From assembly GCF_000364225.2 (NCBI RefSeq), contig NZ_AQFT02000001.1, positions 1,674,001 through 1,738,000 on the forward strand: a DNA stretch of 64,000 nt. The letters are read 5' to 3'. The translations under genes were made by a program, and so were the position numbers. The notes below the pieces were generated by a model, which saw only the letters and a list, made by a program, of their open reading frames with translations, had not been told where the DNA came from and did no database searches. Shown here piece by piece: positions 47,867-56,356 of the stretch. How positions within the stretch are numbered: the first letter of the stretch is position 1; every line of letters begins with the position of its first letter. The stretch is from Eubacterium plexicaudatum ASF492. GTDB taxonomy: Bacteria; Bacillota; Clostridia; Lachnospirales; Lachnospiraceae.

Positions 47867-49063
47867 ATGGCTATCTTGGATTTTAATAAAATCTGGGAAG
47901 TATACAGAATTCCAGTAAAGGGTCCACATCGCAGAGAATGCAAAGCGATCAGACTGTGCTGGTATGCATATTTGGAAGAGCTTGGCAAGCCAAGGAGATT
48001 CCCATGGGAGCGTTTATCCGAACGTCAGCAGGACGATTTCATCTATTGTAGAATACAAGAGACTATGATGAGGAACTATGTACCAGAGCATATAACGGAT
48101 ACGAATACTGTGGAGAGCATAAAAAGCAGGATAAATAACCATATTGCTAAGTTGATGCTGGTGGCCGATGAGCGTATACAAAAAAGAAATGATATCGTAA
48201 ACAATCTCTTCCGGGACCATCGGACGACATCGCATTCCGAGCTCCAAAAAAAGGATGCTTACGATGAGCTGTGCAAGGATATACAGGCATTTAACGCAAA
48301 CGTCCCGTTGCCCACCTACGAGGAATTTGAAATAAGCTTATTACCAGATGATGTCGCCGAGCAGGAAGAGGCTGACTACGAGACAAGGGTTCGTGATTGG
48401 GAAATAGCTAATAGGCGTGCATGGAATTTTGCAAAGCAGATTGAAAAGCAAAGAGTAAAAGCGGAAGCAAGAGCAAAAGCGGAAGCGGAAGCAAGAGCAA
48501 AGGCTGAGGCGGAAGCAAGAGCAAAGGCTGAGGCGGAAGTAAGAGCAAAGGCTGAGGCGGAAGCAAGAGCAAAGGCTGAAGCGGCAAAGACTGAGGATGA
48601 GAGGAAAGCCGAAGCAGAGGCAAGAGCAGCTGACAGGGCAAGAGCCGAAGCGGCGATAAAGGCTGAGGATGAGAGGAAAGCCAAGCCGCGGCCGATAAGG
48701 GCTTATGATTACGTGATGAGTTTTGAAAATACTATGCTCAATCCTTTGTTAAATATAGCGGATGCAACAAAAATTTATGTGAGAATTATTCTAAAGGTGT
48801 TGGAAGAGAAACTGGAGCTGAAGGTGGACTATAATCTGATCGACGAATGCCTGTTATGCCAGGCGGAGTTTTCTGAATATCTCAGACAAAAAGATATTGA
48901 CCTGAACGATTATGAGGAATTCCAGATAGAGTATAATGAAAATATGGGCATGAGTATGGAAGAACATAAGGAACTGAAAAGGAGATATGCGGAATATCTG
49001 TCCTGCGTAGAAAAGTTAAAAAATTTAGATTCATTTTACAAGTACAAAAAAAATAAGGATTAG
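47867..49063 (+). CDS. Coiled-coil protein with KAEAEARA repeats
   Basis: A 398-residue protein of the integrative element. AAAGGAGG ten bases before ATG 47867 decides this start over upstream ATGs. Residues 1-185 form a globular, helical N-terminus (MAILDFNKIWEVYRIPVKGP, FPWERLSERQQDDF). Residues about 195-285 are a Lys/Ala/Glu/Arg-rich helix built on KAEAEARA. Residues 290-398 form another globular part (YVMSFENTMLNPLLNIADAT). It is transcribed away from xis. Function unknown. Confidence 0.75.
   Translation: MAILDFNKIWEVYRIPVKGPHRRECKAIRLCWYAYLEELGKPRRFPWERLSERQQDDFIYCRIQETMMRNYVPEHITDTNTVESIKSRINNHIAKLMLVADERIQKRNDIVNNLFRDHRTTSHSELQKKDAYDELCKDIQAFNANVPLPTYEEFEISLLPDDVAEQEEADYETRVRDWEIANRRAWNFAKQIEKQRVKAEARAKAEAEARAKAEAEARAKAEAEVRAKAEAEARAKAEAAKTEDERKAEAEARAADRARAEAAIKAEDERKAKPRPIRAYDYVMSFENTMLNPLLNIADATKIYVRIILKVLEEKLELKVDYNLIDECLLCQAEFSEYLRQKDIDLNDYEEFQIEYNENMGMSMEEHKELKRRYAEYLSCVEKLKNLDSFYKYKKNKD
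48461..48600. repeat. Tandem 24-bp coding repeats
   Basis: About five imperfect copies of GCGGAAGCAAGAGCAAAGGCTGAG within the coiled-coil gene encode the KAEAEARA helix. They are in frame, so copy number can change without disrupting the protein. Confidence 0.75.
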
Positions 49064-49082
49064 AAGAATGCCTGTTATGTAG

Positions 49083-49119
49083 AAAAGGTCTGCCGCGCTG
49101 TTTGTGTGGCAGACCTTTT
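49083..49119 (+). terminator. Terminator after the coiled-coil gene
   Basis: AAAAGGTCTGCC / GGCAGACCTTTT perfect stem with a 13-base loop, starting 19 bases after the stop. Confidence 0.88.
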
Positions 49120-49163
49120 CCCGTATATAGAAAGAAAATGCGCCCTGGTGTGGAATATAAAAA

Positions 49164-49475
49164 TCAGGGCGCCACCCTTTCTTTCAACAACTTGTCCAGT
49201 GTCGGCCTGCTGATGTGCAGTTCCCGGGCAAACTGGACTTTATTGATCTGCCTGGCCTTATAACGTTCATACGCTGCGGTGAAAAGGCTGTCATCAATCT
49301 TTTTGACCTGTCCGCCCTTATATTTCCCGGCTTTCTTCGCGATTGCAATACCTTCCCTCTGACGCTCCAGCAGATTCTGCCGTTCAAACTCATTGATGGC
49401 AGCAATCATGGTGAGCATGAGCTTTCCGGTCGGCGTGCTGGTATCCAGATTCTCTTTGTTGGATACCAGATGCAC
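49164..49475 (-). pseudogene. Serine recombinase (resolvase), C-terminal fragment
   Basis: Reads HLVSNKENLDTSTPTGKLML, then IAAINEFERQNLLERQREGI and a C-terminal helix-turn-helix (NKVQFARELHISRPTLDKLL). The catalytic N-terminal 90 residues with the active serine are missing; the sequence upstream (EKVPNHAVSNAKK) is unrelated. It is a relic of a Tn3-type resolvase or invertase. Confidence 0.8.
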
Positions 49476-49547
49476 TTTTTTTGCGTTACTAACAGCGTGA
49501 TTCGGGACTTTTTCTTAAAATAACATGTAAAAACAGCAAAAATGGAA

Positions 49548-49584
49548 CTGTCGCTTCACGAATTTTTATTCGTTAATGCGACAG
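49548..49584 (-). terminator. Terminator after the full-length resolvase gene
   Basis: CTGTCGC(A)TTAACGAAT / ATTCGTGAAGCGACAG stem on the minus strand, followed by TTCCATTTTT. It separates the two recombinase genes. Confidence 0.75.
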
Positions 49585-49613
49585 CCCCTTTATGCTCTAT
49601 GCCTGGCAGGCAT

Positions 49614-50300
49614 TCACCCCGCCATCTCCCTGAGTTCCTTCTTATATTTATAAAAAGTCTTGCGGGAAATCCCTGCAAGACGCCATGTCTCCTCGTTGGA
49701 AAGCGTACCGCCAAAGTCCTTATTGCGGCTTCGGATAAAGTCTTTGGCCTCTTTCGCCTTCTTCGTCTCCAGATGCTGTCCTTTTGGAAGTCCAACCTGC
49801 CTGCCGTTCAGCCTTGCCGTTTCAATCCCTTCTTTTGTACGCTGGCGCAGGTCGGATACCTCTTTCTCTGCCTGTCCGAACGCAAGACGTATCTGTTCAC
49901 GTGCTAACTCCATCAGATACCTGTTCAAGCCGTCCAGTATCAGGTCTACGCTTGTACCAGTCATGCGTACACCGCTCGTGAGGGCGTGTTTATAAGTATC
50001 TGTGTTGATATGCGGCTCTTTTAGGAATACAAGACTGATTCCTTTGCAGTACAGCTTTTCATATAGTGTAAAGCCTTCCTCCGCATCCCTTGACATGCGG
50101 CTCACGGAATCGAAAATAATGCAGTCACCCGCCTGTACCCTTGCAAGGATTTTTTCAAGCTCCTTACGTCCCTGGAAACACGTTCCGGTGTAAACTTCCT
50201 TTATAATAATTGCATCCGGGCAGGCAGCACGGATGTTGCGCTCCTGACGCTCGATATTCTGCTTCGCTGTAGAAACACGGCAATACCCATATGTTTTCAT
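49614..50300 (-). CDS. Serine recombinase (resolvase family)
   Basis: A 228-residue resolvase with N-terminal catalytic domain MKTYGYCRVSTAKQNIERQE (nucleophile serine at position 10), IIFDSVSRMSRDAEEGF with active-site arginines, and a long E helix. The C-terminal DNA-binding region is GTLSNEETWRLAGISRKTFY. The variant YCRVSTAKQ and the IIKEVYTGTCFQGR block are normal for this family. A putative binding site lies directly upstream. It may resolve cointegrates or invert DNA within the element. Confidence 0.9.
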   Translation of the reverse strand: MKTYGYCRVSTAKQNIERQERNIRAACPDAIIIKEVYTGTCFQGRKELEKILARVQAGDCIIFDSVSRMSRDAEEGFTLYEKLYCKGISLVFLKEPHINTDTYKHALTSGVRMTGTSVDLILDGLNRYLMELAREQIRLAFGQAEKEVSDLRQRTKEGIETARLNGRQVGLPKGQHLETKKAKEAKDFIRSRNKDFGGTLSNEETWRLAGISRKTFYKYKKELREMAG

Positions 50301-50329
50301 TGTATGTCCGTCTCCTTCCTGCCTGATGG

Positions 50330-50440
50330 AGTGGTAAAACTGACGGTCGTTAGATGTTCCACTGTTACGTCAGGGGAACAGGGTACTATGTATACGCCAG
50401 TTTTACCACTAATTTACATCAGGTTAGTTTTACTACTATG
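50330..50440. promoter_or_regulatory. Putative res site / operator upstream of the resolvase gene
   Basis: Contains AGTGGTAAAACTG (50330-50342), its inverted copy CAGTTTTACCACT (50398-50410) and a diverged direct copy AGTTTTACTACTA (50428-50440). Spaced, related half-sites just upstream of a resolvase gene are typical of recombination (res) sites that double as operators. Confidence 0.6.
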
Positions 50441-50446
50441 TTGCTA

Positions 50447-51064
50447 TTAAATGGTAATGCAAACCTGTTTTCCATCGGGTGCCTTGTAAGTAATTTTGGA
50501 AGTTAAATAGTGTGTTCCATCATAGCACTGCAGGACTTCGATATTCTTGTCCTTCAGCGTTTTCACAGCCCAGCCGTACTGCGGTACAGGAACCACATCC
50601 CGTACTACATAAGCGAAGAATCTCTCAAGTCTTTCGTTTTCCGGGATGCTGGCATAATTCTTGATGATCCCGTTCGCTTTGACGAAATCCAGAAATAACT
50701 CACGGATTAAGAGAGCTTTGTTATTGTGAAGATTCAGCATCACAAGGGTCTCATTTGCCAGCCTGTCAGTAGCATAGAGGTTGAACTGAAAACGGTATTT
50801 ATGCCCGTCCTTCTCTCTTTTGTCGGGCTGCGGTGCATTTGCAACCTTTTCAGGATCGATAATTCCATAAAATTTTTTAAGCCGTTCATTTTGAGGAATT
50901 GTATTGTAATCCAGGATAATCCCGTTTGCATTTACGAAATCCAGAAGCATTTTTCTGATACATCTGGTTTTATTATCCTGCTGGTCCATCATTGTATACG
51001 CATCTTCCGTCAGCTTATCAACAACATTGAACGAAAGCGAAAATGATCTCTGATATCCATACAT
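50447..51064 (-). CDS. Internally duplicated hypothetical protein
   Basis: The 205-residue protein contains two copies of a 65-residue unit. Unit 1 (about 5-70) has AYTMMDQQDNKTRCIRKMLL, DFVNANGIILDYNTIPQNER and LKKFYG. Unit 2 (about 90-155) has LVMLNLHNNKALLIRELFLD, FVKANGIIKNYASIPENERL and ERFFA. A basic C-terminal tail follows. Not recognised. The duplication suggests a two-fold pseudo-symmetric binding protein. A palindrome lies just upstream of its start. Confidence 0.7.
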   Translation of the reverse strand: MYGYQRSFSLSFNVVDKLTEDAYTMMDQQDNKTRCIRKMLLDFVNANGIILDYNTIPQNERLKKFYGIIDPEKVANAPQPDKREKDGHKYRFQFNLYATDRLANETLVMLNLHNNKALLIRELFLDFVKANGIIKNYASIPENERLERFFAYVVRDVVPVPQYGWAVKTLKDKNIEVLQCYDGTHYLTSKITYKAPDGKQVCITI

Positions 51065-51087
51065 AAATTATTCACCTCATTTCCTGT

Positions 51088-51105
51088 CTGTTTCAGCCGA
51101 AACAG
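51088..51105. promoter_or_regulatory. Perfect palindrome, candidate operator
   Basis: CTGTTTC-AGCC-GAAACAG, centred about 32 bases before the start of the duplicated protein gene. The remaining intergenic stretch up to 51424 shows no ORF or other structure. Confidence 0.5.
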
Positions 51106-51424
51106 ATTTCTGTATTTCAAATTGTTATCTATATATCTATGGTATAAGTATAGCATATTTTCTCTTTTAGATCAAATGTTCGGCGTTTTGGAGTTATGAA
51201 AAAAATGCTCATAAATGTGCAGATAAAAAAGGAAATTATTAAATTTTTATGAACTTTTTTAAGCAGATAATATTAGGAATCGTAAGAGGATGGGAGAGAG
51301 AAATTTACATGAATTTTCTGTAAGACATGAACAAATAACACCGAAAAATATGATGTGTGTGGAATACTGAAACACATAAAAAAGAGAGATTGCGGGACTT
51401 TCCGAAAAAAGCCCCACAACCATT

Positions 51425-53419
51425 TTACGCAGCGTTATCCGCCACTCCCTGCAATACCTGCCGCTGGAATGCGTCGATAAAACTTTGCACTTCTGGTGTT
51501 GCTGCACAGTTCCCGATGCCGCGCACCTGTATAACCTCTTGTCCTCGTATTTCTACTGTGTAGTATGGTTTATCTATTTCATTGCATTTACGCACAAATA
51601 AGATCATGCACTCTTTTTTCGCCACGCGGTCAGCATAACTGCCTCTGCCTACACAGTGATGAAGCGCATTTCCCTCGGCCTCCAGCTCCCTCGGCGTGAC
51701 AGGAACGACAATCTTCATACCGCCCGCCTCAAACGCCATACGCTCCTTTACGTCCTGCACGGCTGCTTTGAAATCCTGCATGAGTTGTGTGCTTTCTTTG
51801 ATTTTAAAGCGTTTCTGCACCCTGTCATGGGATTCCCACAGGTTTTTGGGATACAAGACGAAGGTATTTTTAAGATCATAATCTAAACCGTCGCACATTT
51901 CAAGATAGTCCCGATAATCAGTTACAATATCCTGCATTTTCTGATAGTAGGTACAGCCATACCGACCTTTGCGACTACGCTGGGGCAGGAACTGTCTTTC
52001 TGTATAGCGGATCAGCTTATGTACCGTGATATATTTTAAGATTGGCAGTATATTGTGCTTTACATCATTTGCAAGCTGCCAGACGAGCAACTGTTGGCGG
52101 TCTTTTATGTCGGCATACGATTGAAATGTCTTTAGAACAGCAAGGTCTACATCCAGCCCACGTAAGAAATCCACATCTTCTGCGGCGATGCCGAGAATCT
52201 TGTGTGTGCGGTTCTGCGTTTCATCCAGAATTTTTCCATCACTATGGTATGCCAAATCAGATACGATGTTATAAAAGCCCATCTTGCATAAATGCTCCAG
52301 CCGTGGGTGTTGCAGGTACTCCCTTAGAAACGGCAGGGCCTGCATGTGCTCATGAAAGTGATGGTAAAAGTCTGCGATGTTGCAGTATTGCCACGGGGTT
52401 CCCAAAAAAACTTTTGGAAGATTTTTTGTATACAGATGTCCGCAGGTGTCGCCCTCAAAATGGTACTGATACATGAAATACACTGGCCTTTCTCCCTTTT
52501 TCCAGTTTGTGATTATGCCGCTGTTGCAGGAATAGTAGTAGTGTTCGGTGCAGATCTCTCCATCGGAGTCCCGCCATATAAACTGACGCGCATTTTCGTA
52601 GATATCTATTTCAGGAATATCTGCCCTGTAAGAGTAATATGCCTTTATAATCCGCACTACGAGTCTGCCGTCTCCCATGTTCTGGATCACTTCAAAAGTT
52701 TCCCGGTCATACATATTGCTTCCACGACGGCTGCGGGGCTTTGCTATAAGTTCGTGCCTGCAATGTGGGCAGATGGCTTTGCTGCCTTGTTTTATGTCAG
52801 ACAGTGTGATTTCATGGCTGCAGGCGGAGCATATGCCGGTCACCTCTTTTTCACGCTTGTAATCATAGAAAAAGTAGGCGGGCATAACGGATTTGATCCA
52901 GCTTTTAAGCCCGTGCGGCAGGGCTGGTATCCCTTCTATACGGGCTATGACGGCTTTTTCTCTGGTAATCTGACGTTCCTTCCGACGGCGTTCCAGAATA
53001 GCGTCCTGAGCGGCTGTGAGCGCCAGGAAGCCGTCTGTATCTGCATGGAAATAACGCTGGACACGCTTCCCATCCAGATTGGAGTAAAAAGCACACTGGC
53101 TGCTGAAATCATAGCTGCTACAGTCCAGACGGTCAAATGATGCGGTACGCCATGCTGTGCTGCCATCTTCCTTTCTTTCTAAAGTCAGGAAATCATCTTT
53201 GGTATGAAACATCGTCCAGAGGGGCTTATAATCCCCTCTGACGGCCTGTTCGCGTGGATAGATATACAAAACCAGTGTCCTGTGGTGTGCGATGGTCTTG
53301 ACCGCCGCAGTGACGATATAGTTAATCTGTTTTGCGTGGAGAATGCCGTTCGCGGATGAAAGCTTACGGTCAGGAACGGCATATGCACGGCATTTTCTCT
53401 TGTTGATTTTCATAATCAC
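51425..53419 (-). CDS. PcfJ-like protein
   Basis: A 664-residue protein. A zinc-ribbon-like pair GICSACSHE...CPHCRHELI lies at about 190-220. The conserved PcfJ domain is at the C-terminus (EGNALHHCVGRGSYADRVAK, KPYYTVEIRGQEVIQVRGIG). PcfJ and PcfK were first named in the enterococcal plasmid pCF10 transfer region and recur in conjugative elements, but their biochemical role is unknown. Start is GTG 53419 (or ATG 53413), overlapping the pcfK stop. Confidence 0.85.
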   Translation of the reverse strand: MIMKINKRKCRAYAVPDRKLSSANGILHAKQINYIVTAAVKTIAHHRTLVLYIYPREQAVRGDYKPLWTMFHTKDDFLTLERKEDGSTAWRTASFDRLDCSSYDFSSQCAFYSNLDGKRVQRYFHADTDGFLALTAAQDAILERRRKERQITREKAVIARIEGIPALPHGLKSWIKSVMPAYFFYDYKREKEVTGICSACSHEITLSDIKQGSKAICPHCRHELIAKPRSRRGSNMYDRETFEVIQNMGDGRLVVRIIKAYYSYRADIPEIDIYENARQFIWRDSDGEICTEHYYYSCNSGIITNWKKGERPVYFMYQYHFEGDTCGHLYTKNLPKVFLGTPWQYCNIADFYHHFHEHMQALPFLREYLQHPRLEHLCKMGFYNIVSDLAYHSDGKILDETQNRTHKILGIAAEDVDFLRGLDVDLAVLKTFQSYADIKDRQQLLVWQLANDVKHNILPILKYITVHKLIRYTERQFLPQRSRKGRYGCTYYQKMQDIVTDYRDYLEMCDGLDYDLKNTFVLYPKNLWESHDRVQKRFKIKESTQLMQDFKAAVQDVKERMAFEAGGMKIVVPVTPRELEAEGNALHHCVGRGSYADRVAKKECMILFVRKCNEIDKPYYTVEIRGQEVIQVRGIGNCAATPEVQSFIDAFQRQVLQGVADNAA

Positions 53420-54450
53420 ATCATTCCTTCCAGACTTATTTGTTCGTAGCCATTCGATGGTTTGTCCTGCTGCTTCTTTTCTGCTTTATTTGATTTTTTG
53501 GCGGCTGTTTTAGTTGTAGTGCCGGTATACGGTTTCGGGATGAACGTTTCCTCTTTTTCCTTATCCTCCTGGGCATCTGCTGCATTGAAATAATCCTCTC
53601 CCCATTGATAGCATAGCCCGTCGGGTACATCACATCCGTAGCCTCCACCATCCTGTTGGATACCCATGTCCTCCATTTCCTGTTTAACATATTCTTTCGC
53701 CATACGAGTGATGTATTTAAAGCAGTTAACCATGCTTTTACGCGGATGCATGGTTTTTCGGGCAAACTCCATATCTTTGCGGCACAGCTCCTGAATATGC
53801 GCTGCCACGCACTCTTTCATGTTGCGTCTGGTAAGCCGCTCCGTTTCCGTGCTGATACGCTTTAGCGAAGCTTCTAAGGCTTCCTCATCGCTCATGTCAT
53901 TAAGCTTCTGCAGTGCTGCATCCTCTGCCTGTTTCTTTGCCGCCTGCCTCGCTTCCCACTCCGCCTTGCGTTTTGCTTCAGCCGCTTCGTGGGCTTTGCG
54001 CCTTTCTGTGTCGTCCTGAGTCGGAGCAGCAGAGCCAGACATATCAAGCACCAGCTCCTTTTGCTGCGCTACAGGCTGTGTGCTGGCTGAGGCAATGGCT
54101 TTCGGCGGTGCTGCTGGCGCCTGCCTTGTCGTGCTGGTCTGTGCCGGAGCGGGAGATTTCACAGCAGGCTTTCCATTCGGAACAGGCGTTGCAGGTGCAG
54201 GTTCTATCTTCTGTACAGCAACTGGTCTTTGCTGTGTATCTGCCGTTTGGCAGGCAGGCGGTGCAGCCTTTGGTGAGGGCTGGGGATTATGCTGTGCGAC
54301 AGGCGGCGTGTTGTGCAGCAAAGCTTCTGACGGCTTTTGCTGTGATCGTTCTGCATGATGTGTTGATGGAGCCGGTGCTGTCCTTACAGGTGTGCTGCTG
54401 AATGGAGTGTTAAAAAGATCCCATCCATCCGTATCAAATGAGTAACTCAT
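53416..54450 (-). CDS. PcfK-like protein
   Basis: A 344-residue protein. The N-terminal half is a Pro/Ala/Gln-rich low-complexity linker (about 20-150), followed by a charged helical stretch. A PcfK-like domain at about 185-285 has ETERLTRRNMKECVAAHIQE, HPRKSMVNCFKYITRMAKEY and GYGCDVPDGLCYQWGEDYFN. The C-terminus is lysine-rich. It overlaps pcfJ, so the two are cotranslated. Linker length is unusually large for the family. Confidence 0.82.
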   Translation of the reverse strand: MSYSFDTDGWDLFNTPFSSTPVRTAPAPSTHHAERSQQKPSEALLHNTPPVAQHNPQPSPKAAPPACQTADTQQRPVAVQKIEPAPATPVPNGKPAVKSPAPAQTSTTRQAPAAPPKAIASASTQPVAQQKELVLDMSGSAAPTQDDTERRKAHEAAEAKRKAEWEARQAAKKQAEDAALQKLNDMSDEEALEASLKRISTETERLTRRNMKECVAAHIQELCRKDMEFARKTMHPRKSMVNCFKYITRMAKEYVKQEMEDMGIQQDGGGYGCDVPDGLCYQWGEDYFNAADAQEDKEKEETFIPKPYTGTTTKTAAKKSNKAEKKQQDKPSNGYEQISLEGMM

Positions 54451-54520
54451 ATCAAAATGCCTCCTTTATACGGGATGCTGTCAGTATGCGGTATCCCGTA
54501 ATTGTTTTGTGGATGCACCC

Positions 54521-54534
54521 GGCGGCGCGCCGCC
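54521..54534. repeat. GC palindrome GGCGGCGCGCCGCC
   Basis: A 14-bp perfect palindrome, far more GC-rich than its surroundings, about 70 bases upstream of the pcfK start. Confidence 0.7.
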
Positions 54535-54790
54535 TTATACAGAATTAGCAGGAATTACACGTTTATTATATTAGCCATGCCATAACGAATGAAATGATAT
54601 CGGATCGGGTTTTTCCTAACGGAAATCGTTTTTTATTCAGGAGAACTACAGCAGAAGCCGCATGGGGAAAGGAATTATTGTGTTGGATTGGGAAATCGGG
54701 ATTTTAGATATGAAGTATACTTTTTCCGATTTGCAGATTGAAATCCCAATCTATGTCTGTAGTTCTTATTTCTAAAAACTACAGAAAAAG

Positions 54791-54831
54791 ACCACTGAAC
54801 GGTTATCATCCGTAGAGTGGTTTTGATTTTT
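54791..54831 (+). terminator. Plus-strand terminator in the noncoding stretch
   Basis: ACCACTGAACGG / CCGTAGAGTGGT stem with a 7-base loop, followed by TTTGATTTTTT on the plus strand. No plus-strand protein gene precedes it, so a short RNA may end here. Confidence 0.65.
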
Positions 54832-54940
54832 TCTGTATGTAGTTATGGACAGAAAAAATGTATGATTCTCCTAATGATCTACAGAGGGGGATGTGGGAAA
54901 TGTGGGGATTTTTTGATATAAACGTTTTTTATATTATATA

Positions 54941-55096
54941 CACCAGTTTACAACTTTTTTAAAATGATAATTTTATGACAGAAAACGAATATTTATTCAA
55001 AGGTAAACTGTTTTATGCGGCTATTTTGTATGTTTATTTATCAAAAATTTAATATACAAACGGCTTTCATACGAAAATCAAAAAGTTGTAAACTGG
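54941..55096. mobile_element. MITE related to the insertion sequence at 23910
   Basis: A 156-bp element with no ORF. Inverted ends are CCAGTTTACAACTTTTT (54943-54959) and AAAAAGTTGTAAACTGG (55080-55096). They are flanked by an 11-bp duplication TATATTATATA (54930-54940 and 55097-55107). The ends match those of the 1.19-kb IS (CACCACTTTACAACTTT) at all but one position. From 55108 to 55359 nothing was recognised. Confidence 0.85.
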
Positions 55097-55359
55097 TATA
55101 TTATATAGAGATATTTATAAAACACTTTTTATACTCCCACATTACCTACATTACCACAAATGATAAAATATAAAGAAAATAAGAATGATTTACGCCATTC
55201 CTGATGTAGGGTTATAAATAATATGTGGGAAACAGGCTTCCCACGTTTCCCACATATAGATCATATATCAGGCATTGCCTTCTTAATCTGCTTTGTATGC
55301 CATAACATCCATACTGTTTTGAAATACTGTAACACAAGAGGTTTTAGTAATCAGGAGAA

Positions 55360-56225
55360 TTAAATTTTAATATCCTCTATTTGCTGCCGCGACAATCCTG
55401 TAAGTTTGCTTATATCATCGACAGACATATTCATCTTTAATGCATTTCGGGCAACTTCTATTTTTCTTCTGCTTTGCCTTCTGCTTTGCCTTCTGTCCTG
55501 CCTTCATCTTTTGCTTTCTTCATGCCGCTGTTGTAGTCAATCTGTGCCATTTCACGCAAATGGTAAAGCCGCAGCACTTCTTTGTCATTCGCCAGGAATT
55601 CCATTTTCTCATTCGCTTTATAAATCGCTGTATCCATAGCCATCAACTCCTTTAGCGTATCATCTGAAATGTTCTGGTCAAAAAAGGTGAGCCAGCGGTG
55701 AAGGGAATTGTTCTTTATATCCTTGCCCGGCAGGGCCTTGAACTTCTTCATGTCAATGAAGTGTATTTCCAGTGCATCCGTCAGAAGGCAGTCCCTGTGG
55801 GTATCTTCCCAGAGATGGAACACAGTATGGAAATCATCAACCGCCACCGCCTCAAAATTTACGATATTGATCGCAATCACATTTGACAGCAGGCTGTAGT
55901 CCTCGCCTTTCGCCAGCCCGCCTGCGAACTCCCTGCTCCAGTAGAAAAGGCTTCTTCTGTCCATGTTCCCGTAATCACGTAGCTGAACTTCAATGTTGAT
56001 CCTTGTGCCGTCCTCGGCCACGGCACGGATATCAAGAATACTCGTCTTGTCACCAACAATCTCTGCCGTGAATGTCCTGTGTTCCACAATTTCAATTTTA
56101 ACAAGCTTCTTATGTTTTGTTTTTGCCAGAATCGCATTCAGCAGAGACAGCAGCTGTTCTTCATCACCTTTTTCACCGAACGTTTTCCCGAAAATAAAAT
56201 CGTTCAGAGGTTTAAATTTATGCAT
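55360..56225 (-). CDS. Rpn-family (PD-(D/E)XK) recombination-promoting nuclease (frameshifted)
   Basis: Starts MHKFKPLNDFIFGKTFGEKG. The nuclease core has SILDIRAVAEDGTRINIEVQ (D...E-x-Q) and YWSREFAGGLAKGEDYSLLS. The tail has MAQIDYNSGMKKAKDEGRTE with KAEGKAE repeats. The break is in the A5 run read at about 55458-55463. One added base continues it as KIEVARNALKMNMSVDDISK and a short HTH-like end to 55360. Related enzymes promote RecA-independent recombination in E. coli. Confidence 0.85.
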
Positions 56226-56321
56226 AACGATACCGCCTTCCTTTCATTATTATCATACCATATGTTTACGCATTTTACTATTGCCTTTTTATGTGTATTT
56301 CCAGACACAGTAGCCAGCAGG

Positions 56322-56341
56322 GTGGCGGCTCCCGCCGCCAC
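56322..56341. repeat. Perfect GC hairpin after the giant helicase gene
   Basis: GTGGCGGC-TCCC-GCCGCCAC lies 16 bases beyond the stop at 56357. The T-tract is missing, so it may stabilise the mRNA end rather than terminate. Confidence 0.6.
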
Positions 56342-56356
56342 TGCCCATGCATACTG

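Larger units (their letters stand above)
54451..54929. other. Noncoding stretch with several structured elements
   Basis: No convincing ORF. It holds a GC palindrome, a hairpin formed by CTGTAGTT/AACTACAG (54750-54786), a terminator-like hairpin at 54791-54820 and several further CTACAG/CTGTAG motifs. This could be a leader, small-RNA gene, or element origin. Confidence 0.45.

Noticed and set aside
48461-48600. Regular repeats that could suggest a CRISPR array
   Set aside because: The repeats are contiguous 24-bp coding units without spacers and encode an alpha-helical KAEAEARA stretch.
48376-48684. Ala/Leu-rich ORFs on the minus strand
   Set aside because: They are mirror images of the KAEAEARA coding repeats without ribosome-binding sites.
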